A stretch of DNA of 64,000 nucleotides from Deltaproteobacteria bacterium (GTDB lineage Bacteria > Myxococcota_A > UBA796 > SXON01): positions 1 through 64,000 of the forward strand of contig CANLGL010000007.1 in NCBI GenBank assembly GCA_947490345.1, written 5' to 3'. A program made the position numbers and the translations under genes. The notes beneath the pieces are model-generated. The model did no database searches. It saw only the letters and a list, made by a program, of their open reading frames with translations, and was not told the DNA's origin. This document shows positions 46,265-57,690 of the stretch, one piece after another (position 1 is the stretch's first letter; the number at the start of each line of letters is the position of its first letter).

Positions 46265-46941
46265 CAGAGCACGGTGAAGGCGAGGCTGGCGCTGCCGCCT
46301 GGCACATCGGCCTGTACCGTCAGCACGTAGCTGTCGACGCTCAGGGAACCCCAGGACTGGGCCTCTTCTGTCGAGGCCCCCGCAGCCAACGTCCACGAGG
46401 TGATGACCGAGGCGCAGGCCACCGCCACCCCCATGCCCATGCCGCTGCTGCTGCTGGTCTCCCAGCCGGTGAACAGGCAGCTGGTGGCGGTCTCGAAGGT
46501 GACGTCAGCGGCGCACGGGTTGGTGAGGATGGCAACCATCTCCAAGCTGTCGCGCGGGCCGAAGCTCGTGGCGGAGACACCGCCGGTGCGGGCCTCGGCG
46601 GTCAGCACCAGATCGGCGTCCGTGCAGGCTTCGGAACCGGTGTCCGCAGTGTCCTCGGTGCCGGTGTCGGCGGTGTCCTCCGTCCCGGTGTCGGCGGTGT
46701 CCTCGCCACCCGTGTCGGCGGTGTCTTCGGTCCCGGTGTCCGCGGTGTCCTCCGTCCCGGTGTCGGCAGTGTCCTCGCCACCCGTGTCGGCGGTGTCTTC
46801 GGTCCCGGTGTCCGCGGTGTCCTCGCCACCGGTGTCGGTGTCGGTGTCGGTGTCCCCGCCGGTGTCGACCGGGTCACCACTGTCCTTGCCGGCGATCGGG
46901 CAGGCGAACAGAAGCAGGAGCGGAAGGCTGTACAGGCGCAT
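46264..46941 (-). CDS. DTG-stalk lipoprotein with BsuPI-like beta domain (paralogue 1)
   Basis: A 225-residue lipoprotein (LLLLFACP). A long stalk of EDTADTGTEDTADTGG-type repeats (~residues 20-100) precedes the beta-sandwich domain (LTNPCAADVTFETATSC). The ATG at 46941 has GAGG at Shine-Dalgarno distance. The Cys pairs of the beta domains are conserved between this protein and its downstream paralogue. The stalk DNA (46630-46870) is a direct-repeat tract that could change length by slippage. Confidence 0.68.
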   Translation of the reverse strand: MRLYSLPLLLLFACPIAGKDSGDPVDTGGDTDTDTDTGGEDTADTGTEDTADTGGEDTADTGTEDTADTGTEDTADTGGEDTADTGTEDTADTGTEDTADTGSEACTDADLVLTAEARTGGVSATSFGPRDSLEMVAILTNPCAADVTFETATSCLFTGWETSSSSGMGMGVAVACASVITSWTLAAGASTEEAQSWGSLSVDSYVLTVQADVPGGSASLAFTVL

Positions 46942-47046
46942 GGAGTCCTCGATCTCGGACTCAACATAGGCCCAGCCGCATGGACTTACAACAACCAAAC
47001 GCGGCGACGTGACCTTCGTGGCGACTGGGCCGTCCTGATAGATACC

Positions 47047-47260
47047 CATGCCGCGGCGACGCGCCGGCTCACCGAGCCATGAAACTGCTGCGGCATGGTT
47101 GACGCCCAGGTGGGGGAGAGTCGCCCGGCGGTCGGGTTATCCAACCCGACCGCCGCCGCAGGCCGGAAAGCGTAGCTTGGAGGCCGGAGCGGAGGCGACG
47201 GTAGGGGGAGGACGCGCCGGGAAAAGTCCGGGGCGCGACCGTCTTCCCCCGTTGCATGAG
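47047..47260 (+). repeat. Structured intergenic repeat, copy 2
   Basis: Matches copy 1 in order: atgccgc/gcggcat, ggctc/gagcc, conserved catgaaac, gggggagagtcg, the same 13-bp hairpin, gcaggccggaaagc, and a final hairpin gggggaggacg/cgtcttccccc with a longer apical part than copy 1. It fills 46942-47265 together with a promoter-like TATGTT upstream of the 46941 start; no other gene is seen there. Confidence 0.85.
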
Positions 47261-47265
47261 TTCAG

Positions 47266-48114
47266 CTACTCGCACGAGCAGGGTTCGAACGCGGGGCCGC
47301 CCATGGGGCTCGCGTCCAGTGCTTTGGACGAGCGCACGGCGTCCATCGCGAAACGGATCCCTGCGCCGCCTACGCTGGCCTGGCCCGGCTGGGCGCTCGA
47401 TCCGCTGCTCGCGGTGCCCGACGCGCACACTTCGCCGCGGTGCGGTGTCGTGGCGCCGAACTCGATTTTCAGCGGCGCGACGCCCGAAACGTGCTCCCAC
47501 CTTGACCCGCGGCGTACCCATCCGTCCACGGCTCCGTCGTAAGCCTGGACACTCGCCCATCCCGGGATGTCGAGCGTAGCGCCGTTGTAGGCGGCCAGGG
47601 TGTCCACGGTTACGGTGCCCGCGACCTCGGCGCCGCCACCCGGCACTGCCCATTCCCACTTCGCCGAGAAGCTGGCGCCGCCACCGCCATCTACGCCGAT
47701 GGTGCCGGTGTTCCCGGCCTCGGCGCGGGTGACGGCGTGACCGGTGGCGCTGGCGGCGAGTTGGGTCGGAGCGACTTGTGCGGTGCTGCCGGTGTCGACA
47801 TAACCGTCCGCCCAGATCGTCGCGACACAGGTTCCCTCGCCCGGGATCGAGTCGACGGCGATCATCTGCGGGGACCACCGACGGGTGGCACCGCCGACCC
47901 CGTCCTTGGCATCACACATGTCCTCCTCGCGCCGAGGCTGGAAGCGGCGCACCGTGGAGCTCGTGGCGGAAAAAGTCCCCCGCTTGGCCGAGTCGACACC
48001 GTCGGTGTCACGGGCTTCGACGATCGTCCAACCGGCGTTCGCGGAGGACACCGCCTCCGTGGCGGCACAGACGTTCCACGCGCTGGCAGCGGCCAACGAG
48101 ATGAGAATGAGCAT
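47266..48114 (-). CDS. Secreted beta-rich protein of unknown function
   Basis: A 282-residue protein from the ATG at 48114, which has AGGAGAGG at Shine-Dalgarno distance. The signal peptide is MLILISLAAASA. The mature part is beta-rich with a Gly-rich middle (GVDGGGGASFSAKWEWAV) and several cysteines, ending in PCSCE. No family is recognised. It precedes the repeat element and stands alone. Confidence 0.6.
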   Translation of the reverse strand: MLILISLAAASAWNVCAATEAVSSANAGWTIVEARDTDGVDSAKRGTFSATSSTVRRFQPRREEDMCDAKDGVGGATRRWSPQMIAVDSIPGEGTCVATIWADGYVDTGSTAQVAPTQLAASATGHAVTRAEAGNTGTIGVDGGGGASFSAKWEWAVPGGGAEVAGTVTVDTLAAYNGATLDIPGWASVQAYDGAVDGWVRRGSRWEHVSGVAPLKIEFGATTPHRGEVCASGTASSGSSAQPGQASVGGAGIRFAMDAVRSSKALDASPMGGPAFEPCSCE

Positions 48115-48181
48115 GGGGGACCTCTCCTGATTCACAGAACGGATCGCAGCGCGGGATCTGTGAGCGGTATCAGCGCGTGAA

Positions 48182-49372
48182 TCAGCGCAGGGGTAGGGCC
48201 CAGACGCGCTCCCGCCCGCCAATCCACAGCTGATCGGCGGCTGCGCACAGGGCCCAGGGCCGGTCCAAAACAATGGGAATTGCGATGGCCCCCCGCCGCG
48301 TCCAGACGTAGAGCTTGCCCTCGGCGAGCATCCACATCCGCCCGCGCCGATCGACCGTGAACGCCGTCGGCTCGGGCTCCGAGCTCGCCCAGCGCGCGCC
48401 ATCAAACCGGTGGTGCCGCTCGCCCGCGGCCACGTGCAGCTCGCCATCAGCGAAGGCGAGATGGCGAATCGGCCCCCCGCACCGCCGCACCGCCCCACCC
48501 CCGAGAATGTGGAGCTCGCCGCCGGCCGTGCCGGCGTACACGACGCCCCCGGGCGCCCCCGCAAGCGCGAAGACCTCGGGAAGTCCCACGCGGTCGGCGC
48601 CATCAACGAGGCCGGTTCGGAACCCGCGCAGGAGCCCGGCCGGCGTGGAGAGGAGGCAACGAAGCTCGTCCCAGCCCTCCTCCCGGTCGGCGCCGTGTTT
48701 CTTCACCGTGGGCTCGGCGCGGAAGTCCCACCGGACCAGACTCTGTGACGTCGCGACCCATAACGAGCCCTGGTGTACCGCCATCGCCTCGACGCGACGG
48801 GCCTCACGGCGGGCTCCCGCCGGCCACGGAAAGGGTCGGAAGCGCTCGCCCTCCCACAGGGTGAGGCCGTAGTCGGAGCCCAGCGCGACGCCCCCGGGGA
48901 TCTCGACCGCGCACCGTACGGTCGCGATGCCTTCGTCGCCCAGTTCCCGGGTACTCCAACTGCGGATGGCGCCCCATCCCGGCGGCGGCGGAGGCTCGGC
49001 GCGCGGGAAGCGGAGGCAGCCGAAGCGCGCGTCGTCGATGGGCACGGCCCGCGCCCGCGGTCCCGGGAGGCGCCCGGCGAAGAGCCCCCACAGCCCGGGG
49101 AGCGGAGACTCCGCGCCGACGGCCGCGGCGAATAGCACCCGGTCGGCCTCGTCGGCGTCCAGCGTCGCACCAGCGGCTGGCTCGATCCCGGCCTCGTCAC
49201 CGAGCGCGATGCGGCCGCCCAGCGCCGCGCGCAAGGCGAAGGGGTCAGGGGCGCCCAGCCGCGCGGCCAACCGGGCACGCGTCAACCCGAGCGCGTTGGC
49301 GTCCAGGTGAGCGAGGAGCGCCGACGGGCTGCCGCCTGGGTGCGCGTACCGGGTGGGCGGCAGGGGCACCAC
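48182..49372 (-). CDS. Beta-propeller-like protein with N-terminal helical domain
   Basis: A 396-residue cytoplasmic protein (no signal peptide). After ~130 mostly helical residues comes a series of blade-like segments ending in GSLWVATSQSLVRW, GELHVAAGERHHRF and DQLWIGGRERVWAL, as in two-component-regulator or NHL-type propellers. It probably acts as a protein-binding platform. It starts with GTG a few nucleotides after the upstream lipoprotein gene and is likely co-transcribed. Confidence 0.6.
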   Translation of the reverse strand: MVPLPPTRYAHPGGSPSALLAHLDANALGLTRARLAARLGAPDPFALRAALGGRIALGDEAGIEPAAGATLDADEADRVLFAAAVGAESPLPGLWGLFAGRLPGPRARAVPIDDARFGCLRFPRAEPPPPPGWGAIRSWSTRELGDEGIATVRCAVEIPGGVALGSDYGLTLWEGERFRPFPWPAGARREARRVEAMAVHQGSLWVATSQSLVRWDFRAEPTVKKHGADREEGWDELRCLLSTPAGLLRGFRTGLVDGADRVGLPEVFALAGAPGGVVYAGTAGGELHILGGGAVRRCGGPIRHLAFADGELHVAAGERHHRFDGARWASSEPEPTAFTVDRRGRMWMLAEGKLYVWTRRGAIAIPIVLDRPWALCAAADQLWIGGRERVWALPLR

Positions 49373-49378
49373 GCCCAG

Positions 49379-49915
49379 CTACTCGGCCGTGTCGCCCGTA
49401 TCCGCGGTGTCGCCGGTGTCGCCCGTGTCGCCGCCGTCGCCGGTGTCCTCGCCACCGACCTCGGCGGGGCAGGACTCCGTGAAGTCCTTGGAGACCGCGC
49501 AGAGGGTGATGTACAGCGTGGGAGTGACCGGGTCGTTGGACTCGATCCGGATCGCACCCTCCACCATTCCGGCCGCCGGGAGCGTTGCGGCAACCTGCCA
49601 CTCCTGCTTGTCGCCAGTGACGATGTCGGTCTGGGTGCGCGCCTCGAAGGTGAAGACGGCGTCGGGGTTGGCCACGAGCTTCGCATCGTAGATCGTGAGG
49701 TTGTCCTCACCCACCGAGTTCACGGTGAACGGTGCGGACTGGGTGTAATCCAGGACGAGCGCGTCAAAGATGATCCGCTCCGTACTGACGGTCAAGGCCC
49801 CGTTGGTGAGGTCGGCGATGTCGTTGCCACCATCCGAGAAGCCTGAATCAACGTCACATGCCGCCAGGAAGAGGGGGGCACTCAGGGTGGCACTGAGAGT
49901 GGCCAGGCAGCGCAT
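49379..49915 (-). CDS. Lipoprotein with HYDIN/choice-of-anchor-D-like domain and DTG tail
   Basis: A 178-residue lipoprotein (LFLAAC). Residues ~40-140 form an ASH/HYDIN-like beta sandwich (FDALVLDYTQSAPFTVNSVG, then IRIESNDPVTPTLYITL). Here the DTG repeat is at the C-terminus rather than next to the lipid anchor. TACAAT sits upstream with GGAG before the ATG. The domain is common in surface and ciliary adhesion proteins. Confidence 0.7.
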   Translation of the reverse strand: MRCLATLSATLSAPLFLAACDVDSGFSDGGNDIADLTNGALTVSTERIIFDALVLDYTQSAPFTVNSVGEDNLTIYDAKLVANPDAVFTFEARTQTDIVTGDKQEWQVAATLPAAGMVEGAIRIESNDPVTPTLYITLCAVSKDFTESCPAEVGGEDTGDGGDTGDTGDTADTGDTAE

Positions 49916-49965
49916 GTGGAGTCTCCGCCGCCATTGTACCCCGGCCCGACCGATTAGGAAGCCCG

Positions 49966-50379
49966 ATGCGGGTGGTCGAGGTGGTCATCGAAGTGCCCAA
50001 GGGCAGCTTCGTCAAGCGCGAGCTTGGGCGTGGCGTCGAGTATGTCTCGCCGATCCCGTGCCCGTTCAACTATGGGTGCGTTCCCGCCGAGCTCGCAGAG
50101 GACGGCGACCCCGCGGACGCGCTGGTCCTGGGGCCGCGCCTCGCCGCCGGGGCCAGCGTCACGACCACCGCGTGGCTGCGGGTGCGCTTCATCGACGACG
50201 GCGCCGTAGATGACAAGCTGGTGTGCGGCGAACGTCCACCCAGCGAGCGGGAGCGCGTTCAGGTCGAGCGTTTTTTCACCGTCTATGCGGTCGCGCGCAC
50301 CGCGCTGAACCGGCTCCGCGGCCGCGGAGCCGCCCGCTGTCTCGGCATCGCGCCGCTCACGGGCGCCACCATCGGATAA
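49966..50379 (+). CDS. Inorganic pyrophosphatase family protein
   Basis: A 137-residue protein with class-A pyrophosphatase motifs: EVPKGSFVKRE, PCPFNYGCVPAE, and DGDPADALVLG (the metal-binding D-G-D-P-x-D). It is shorter than the usual ~175 residues and lacks part of the C-terminal helix. It should hydrolyse PPi to phosphate, driving polymerisation and sugar-activation reactions. AGGAAG lies at Shine-Dalgarno distance. The polytopic gene starts 8 nt downstream. Confidence 0.82.
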   Translation: MRVVEVVIEVPKGSFVKRELGRGVEYVSPIPCPFNYGCVPAELAEDGDPADALVLGPRLAAGASVTTTAWLRVRFIDDGAVDDKLVCGERPPSERERVQVERFFTVYAVARTALNRLRGRGAARCLGIAPLTGATIG

Positions 50380-50387
50380 GCGGCCTA

Positions 50388-52091
50388 GTGCGCCTTCGAT
50401 ACACGGCCGTCCTGCTCGTCATGCTCGTGGCATGGTTGCACTGGCCGCTGGCAGACGGCGGCCTGCTCGGCGCGCCCGGGACCGACGTGTACCGGGCGGT
50501 ATGGGGCTTCGACCACCAGGCGCGCGGCCTACCGCTCCCGTTCTGGACGGATCGGGTCGGGTTTCCGGCCGGCGAGAAGCTGGTCATCCTCCCCTTCGCC
50601 TCCTCCCTCCTCGGCGCCCCGCTGCACGCGCTCTTTGGGGCGTGGGCTGGCTACAACCTGTGGATGATCGCGCTGGTCGCGGCGGGGGGTATCGCCGCCG
50701 CTTGGTGGGTTGGCGAGACGAGTCGCAGCCCCGCGGCCGGACTCATGGCCGGCGTCGGCATGGTCACCCAGCCGTCCATCCTCCTCGCGCTCACCGACGG
50801 CACCCCTGAGCACGCCGCTTTTTGGGCGCTGCCCGCCACCTTCGCCGCGCTGTGGGCCGCCAGCCGAAGCCCGCTCCGGGTCTGGCCGTTTCTGGCCGGC
50901 TGCTTGGCCACCGTGGTCGCCCTGGACAGCCCCTACCACGCGATCTTCGCGGTCCCGATCGTACCTGGGCTCCTGTGGCGATGCTCGCCGCGGGGCCGCT
51001 TGCGCTTCATCGGCACCGCCCTCGCCGGAGCCGCGGTGGTGGCGCTCCTGTACTACAAGCTCCCGCTCGCCGGCCCCTTGGACAACCGCTGGGAAAACGC
51101 CGTTCGCCTTTCGACCTGGTGGCGATGGGATCTGCGGCGGGTGGCCACCGCGTGGGACCAGACCTACACCCCAGCTTTCATCCCCATCTTCACGATCCTC
51201 GCCTCGCTCGGGCTCGCGATTCTACGGCCCGCTCGCACCTGGCCCTGGCTGCTGGCGGCGCTCGTCAGCCTGCTCTCCGCCTTAGGCGCAAACCGCGAAA
51301 ACGCGGTCGTCCTGGAGGGCTGGCTGCCCTCGATCGGCGGTCGGTTGGCAGGGGGAATCACCTGGTTCAACGAACAACTTGCTCCCGACGCCATCCGCTT
51401 CCCCCGCCGATGGCTCGTCCCGGCGGCGCTGTGCCTGTGGACCGCGGCCGGGATCGGTCTGTCGCGACTGCCGGCGGAGTGGATGCGGCTGTTGGTCGCC
51501 GTGCCCGTCGCCGCCGGTACCGTCTGGCTCACCCTCGACCGCACCGGCTACCGGGAAAGGTTCCCCGAGCTTCAGGTGCCGACGCCGGCTTTCGCGGCGT
51601 TCGTCCACGCCCACCCGACCGCCGGGGCCGCGTTGATCCTGCCCACGATCCGCGGGGCCAACCGCAAACACGAGCGCTTCGAGCTCCCGATCTACGCCAA
51701 CCTCGACGACGGAATCCGCTCGGCCGACCTGCCCTTCCTCCAGGTCGCCCTCGGCAGGGCTCTCGTCAACGCCCCCGACGGGCTGTTCACCATGATCCCG
51801 CGGCAGAAGCAAAGCGCGCGGGTGACGCGGATGGTGCAAGACCTCAACGATCTATGCACGCCGCAAACAACAGGAAACCCGATCGCCCCGTCGGCAACGC
51901 AAGAGCCCGCCCAGCGCGCCGACGTCGGCGACTACCTCGTCGAGAAGGGGCTGAGGTTCGTGATCCTCGATGACGAAGCCTACGCGGAGGAGGGGCTGGC
52001 GCTCGCGCGGCTGCCCTTCGCGCGACACGTCGCCGAAGAACTTCGTTTTGCCGATGGCACCGGGATCACCGTCTTCGTCCTCAAGCCATGA
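50388..52091 (+). CDS. GT-C-like polytopic membrane protein
   Basis: A 567-residue protein with ~11 membrane segments and an extracytoplasmic C-terminal domain. Loop 1 reads GAPGTDVYRAVWGFDHQARG, with GFPAGEK later, matching the family pattern at 22936 and 32670. A GTG start sits close to TAAGCG. It lies next to the pyrophosphatase gene, which would suit a sugar- or lipid-transfer function that releases PPi upstream (inference). Confidence 0.6.
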   Translation: MRLRYTAVLLVMLVAWLHWPLADGGLLGAPGTDVYRAVWGFDHQARGLPLPFWTDRVGFPAGEKLVILPFASSLLGAPLHALFGAWAGYNLWMIALVAAGGIAAAWWVGETSRSPAAGLMAGVGMVTQPSILLALTDGTPEHAAFWALPATFAALWAASRSPLRVWPFLAGCLATVVALDSPYHAIFAVPIVPGLLWRCSPRGRLRFIGTALAGAAVVALLYYKLPLAGPLDNRWENAVRLSTWWRWDLRRVATAWDQTYTPAFIPIFTILASLGLAILRPARTWPWLLAALVSLLSALGANRENAVVLEGWLPSIGGRLAGGITWFNEQLAPDAIRFPRRWLVPAALCLWTAAGIGLSRLPAEWMRLLVAVPVAAGTVWLTLDRTGYRERFPELQVPTPAFAAFVHAHPTAGAALILPTIRGANRKHERFELPIYANLDDGIRSADLPFLQVALGRALVNAPDGLFTMIPRQKQSARVTRMVQDLNDLCTPQTTGNPIAPSATQEPAQRADVGDYLVEKGLRFVILDDEAYAEEGLALARLPFARHVAEELRFADGTGITVFVLKP

Positions 52092-52121
52092 CCTGAGCGG
52101 CCGACCCCGTTACCTGCACAG

Positions 52122-53363
52122 ATGCATCGCAAAACCCGCGACAAAGACCTGACCTGTTCCTTCTGCGGCAAGTCCCAACGGGACGTCCGCAAGCTCATCG
52201 CCGGACCCAGCGTCTACGTGTGCGACGAGTGTGTCGAGCTGTGCAACGACATCATCACCGAGGAATACGAACGCGAGGACTTCCAAGCCTCGCGGGCGTT
52301 GGTTCCACGCCCCATCGAAATCGCGCGTCACCTCGACGATTACGTCGTGGGGCAGACGCGGGCCAAGAAGGTGCTCTCCGTCGCGGTCCACAACCACTAC
52401 AAGCGCATCGATGCGCGGGCCACTCGCGACGATGTCGAGCTCCAAAAGAGCAACATCCTCCTCATCGGGCCCACCGGCACCGGAAAGACGCTGCTGGCGC
52501 AAACGCTGGCTCGCAAGCTCAACGTCCCGTTCACCATCTGTGATGCGACGTCGTTGACCGAGGCTGGCTACGTCGGTGAGGACGTTGAGAACGTGGTCCT
52601 CAGCCTGTTCCAGGCCGCGGAGTACAACGTCGAGCGCACGATCAAGGGCATCATCTACATCGACGAGATCGACAAGGTGGCCCGAAAGGGCGAGAACCCG
52701 AGCATCACCCGCGATGTCAGTGGCGAGGGCGTGCAACAGGCCCTGCTCAAGATCATCGAAGGCACCGTCGCCAACGTGCCCCCCAAGGGCGGCCGAAAGC
52801 ATCCGCAGCAGGAATTCCTGCAGATCGACACCACCAACATCCTGTTCATCTGCGGGGGCGCCTTCGTCGGCCTGGACAAGATTGTCGAGCAACGGATCAA
52901 CAAGTCTGGCATGGGCTTCGGCGGTAACGTCCGCGAACGTGCCAAGCTCAACACCGGCGAGCTCCTGGCGCAGGTCGAGACCGAGGACATCTTGCGTTTC
53001 GGCATGATCCCGGAATTCATCGGCCGACTGCCCGTGGTCGCGACGCTCGAAGATCTCGACGAACAAGCGCTCATCGACATCCTCGTCCGTCCAAAGAACG
53101 CGCTGGTCAAGCAATACCAGAAGCTCTTCGACATGGAGGGTGTCTCCCTGCGCTTCACCGACAGCGCCCTCAAAGAGATCGCGAAAGAAGCCGTCAAGCG
53201 TAAGACTGGCGCCCGCGGCCTGCGGGCCATCGTCGAAGACCTCATGCTCGACGTGATGTACGACCTCCCCGGGAAGACCGGCGTCCGCGAGTGTGTCGTC
53301 ACCGACGAAGTGGTGTCGCGGAAGAAGGACCCCATCCTGGTGTACGAGAACGAAGCGGTCTAG
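52122..53363 (+). CDS. clpX: ATP-dependent Clp protease ATP-binding subunit ClpX
   Basis: A 413-residue AAA+ unfoldase. The N-terminal zinc-binding domain has CSFCGKSQ and CDECVELC. Walker A is [15 protein letters not shown], Walker [10 protein letters not shown], the pore loop GYVGEDVEN, and the C-terminal domain has the expected GFGGN and arginine-finger regions. It unfolds substrates for ClpP. No clpP is adjacent; lon follows 8 nt downstream. Confidence 0.97.
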   Translation: MHRKTRDKDLTCSFCGKSQRDVRKLIAGPSVYVCDECVELCNDIITEEYEREDFQASRALVPRPIEIARHLDDYVVGQTRAKKVLSVAVHNHYKRIDARATRDDVELQKSNILLIGPTGTGKTLLAQTLARKLNVPFTICDATSLTEAGYVGEDVENVVLSLFQAAEYNVERTIKGIIYIDEIDKVARKGENPSITRDVSGEGVQQALLKIIEGTVANVPPKGGRKHPQQEFLQIDTTNILFICGGAFVGLDKIVEQRINKSGMGFGGNVRERAKLNTGELLAQVETEDILRFGMIPEFIGRLPVVATLEDLDEQALIDILVRPKNALVKQYQKLFDMEGVSLRFTDSALKEIAKEAVKRKTGARGLRAIVEDLMLDVMYDLPGKTGVRECVVTDEVVSRKKDPILVYENEAV

Positions 53364-53371
53364 GAGACTCG

Positions 53372-55816
<2,445 letters not shown>

Positions 55817-55878
55817 GGCGTGTCGAGCTTGACACCTGCAGGGGCCCACACTAAACGTGCGGGGCCGCCGGGGAAGCC

Positions 55879-55951
55879 GGGCGGATAGCTCAGTCGGAAG
55901 AGCAGGAGCCTTACAAGCTCCGGGTCGCAGGTTCGAGCCCTGTTCCGCCCA
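55879..55951 (+). tRNA. tRNA-Val (UAC anticodon)
   Basis: A complete cloverleaf: acceptor GGGCGGA/TCCGCCC, anticodon loop CTTACAA (anticodon TAC), and the T-arm GGTTCGAGCCC. The 3' CCA is not encoded (ACCC follows). It lies 22 nt upstream of tRNA-Asp. Confidence 0.92.
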
Positions 55952-55972
55952 CCCTTCCCCGAAAGCTCACTT

Positions 55973-56049
55973 GGAGTGGTAGTTAAGTCGGTTATAACGC
56001 TAGCCTGTCACGCTAGAGGCCGCGGGTTCGAGTCCCGTCCGCTCCGCCA
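55973..56049 (+). tRNA. tRNA-Asp (GUC anticodon)
   Basis: Acceptor GGAGTGG/CCGCTCC, anticodon loop CTGTCAC (GTC), T-arm GGTTCGAGTCC and encoded CCA. Its 3' end plus the first bases of its terminator (ctccgccatcttgaaccc) recur downstream, so it may be an integration site for the island on its right. Confidence 0.95.
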
Positions 56050-56053
56050 TCTT

Positions 56054-56095
56054 GAACCCCTCTTCAGAAATGGAGAGGGGTTCTTGGTTTTTGGG
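56054..56095 (+). terminator. Intrinsic terminator of the tRNA pair
   Basis: A 9-bp stem gaacccctc/gaggggttc followed by a T-rich tract (ttggttttt). The same stem-loop form with a changed sequence is reused in the repeated elements of the island. Confidence 0.85.
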
Positions 56096-56277
56096 TGGCG
56101 GGCGCGCCGGTGGGTGTAGGTGACGGAACGGGGCCGCGGGTGAAAGTCGGCATTGTCTACGCCGTCTATGGACAGTTCGAGCGCCGGAAGTCGCGAGGAT
56201 ACCACGGTCAGCCACCCGATTCGCTGGCGCCCGGCAGGTGTCGATACCCGCTGGCCGTCGATCGGCTACGCAGAGAC

Positions 56278-57132
56278 ATGTCACCGGTTGGCGCTCCCGC
56301 TCCCTCGCTCTCAGCCCGGGCCTTCCTGCTCCGCGCGATGCTCTGGCACACGGTCACCTACCTCGCGGCCGGGCTTGTGGCGTCCCGACTCCTCGACTAC
56401 GCCTGGGCCTTCGAACAGCCGGTCATCCGCGACTATATGAAAGGCTTCGACGCGTCCGCCGTGGGCCTCGGACCTTGGTTCCAACCCATCCGCGGGCTCA
56501 TCTTCGGCGTGGTGCTGCTCCCGATTCGCGGCGTGCTCGCGGCGCAGCCGCGCGGCTGGCTATGGCTCTGGGGTCTGCTGGTCGGCATTGGCATCCTCGG
56601 CACTCCCGCGGCGGCGCCGGCGTCGATCGAAGGCGTGATCTACTCGCGGCTGCCGCTCTGGTACCACCTGTTCGGCCTCCCCGAAATGGGCGTGCAGACC
56701 TTGGCGTTCAGCGTGCTTCTCCACCGCTCGCTGCGCCCGCAGGATGCAGCCACCAAGCCCCGGTGGTTGCAGCGCCTCGTGAGCGCGGGCGTGGGCGCGT
56801 CGTTCGCGTTCATCGGCTATGCGGTCGTGTCCATCGCGTTCGCGTTCGCGGTCGGCGAGGGCTTCCGCACTGAGGGCGCCCTGACCCTGCGGACCCAGGG
56901 CCTGTTCATCGCGCCGCTGCTCCTCCTGTCGGCCCTGGTCTACCTCGGGAAGGCCGGCACCCGGCCGCTCGACCGTTGGCCCGTGGTGGCCGCCCTCGCG
57001 TGGTCGACCAACGTCGTGGCCATCCTCGTCTGGCAGGTGTGGGTCATGGGCGAGCCCGGAGTGGTCTACGCGCTCCTCGCGCCGCTGCTCCCTGCCGCGA
57101 TCACGGCGTTCCTGGGCCGGCCTGCCGGGTGA
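56278..57132 (+). CDS. Polytopic membrane protein of unknown function
   Basis: A 284-residue protein with about seven membrane helices from the ATG at 56278. No family is recognised. Segments such as EGVIYSRLPLWYHLFGLPEMG and repeated Phe/Ala-rich helices suggest an integral membrane protein with no large extramembrane domain. It is the first gene after the tRNA-Asp terminator and may belong to the first island unit. Confidence 0.6.
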   Translation: MSPVGAPAPSLSARAFLLRAMLWHTVTYLAAGLVASRLLDYAWAFEQPVIRDYMKGFDASAVGLGPWFQPIRGLIFGVVLLPIRGVLAAQPRGWLWLWGLLVGIGILGTPAAAPASIEGVIYSRLPLWYHLFGLPEMGVQTLAFSVLLHRSLRPQDAATKPRWLQRLVSAGVGASFAFIGYAVVSIAFAFAVGEGFRTEGALTLRTQGLFIAPLLLLSALVYLGKAGTRPLDRWPVVAALAWSTNVVAILVWQVWVMGEPGVVYALLAPLLPAAITAFLGRPAG

Positions 57133-57219
57133 AGCTGTTGCGACGGTCCGTCCGGCTCCGGGGGAACCCCTGGTTCACCGGGAGGTCCGCGCCCCGCGCC
57201 TTCCGAGGCGACACCGGTG

Positions 57220-57690
57220 CCTGCGGTCTACCGCCCCCGACCCCGAGCCGTCGCCCATGCGTAGCCTTCGAGATGACGAGCGCCAGCACGCGGAGCGAAC
57301 GGTCCGTCCGAGCATTCTCCCGGAACCGGTGAAGGATCTCTCCATCGCTGAAGCCTGCCTCTGAGGCCTCCATCGCCCTCTGGAGGCCGGCCAGCACGCG
57401 GGGGGTGGCGGGCGCCCGGATCACGATCGTGCGCAGCTCATCGTCCCGGCGTAGAGACAGCGCCATATGCGAGACGATGTGATCGCATCGGCGGCCGTCG
57501 CCTGCACCGCTGCGATCAGATCGTCTCGCTTCGCATCCCGCTCTCGAGCCGGGTCGGGCACGCCTCCAGCCTGAACCGGCACCCGCGGTTCCCGGACGAG
57601 CCGTTCTCGGGGGCCGTCGCCGCGCGTCGGCCCACTCCGCCCTCGATCGCCACCCCCGACGACCTGAACGCCCGCTGCCCGCGCCACGCT
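57220..57690 (-). pseudogene. Degraded small gene, probably frameshifted
   Basis: On the minus strand two frames together look like one protein: AKRDDLIAAVQATAADAI and, in another frame, SHMALSLRRDDELRTIVI through HRFRENARTDRSLRVLALVI. The seam at 57470-57500 has no in-frame start that makes a normal protein. The rest of 57133-58035 contains only repeated elements and no gene is supported there. Confidence 0.4.

Noticed and set aside
56000-56284. Minus-strand ORF reading AERTGLEPAASSVTG
   Set aside because: It is the antisense translation of tRNA-Asp, a known annotation artefact.
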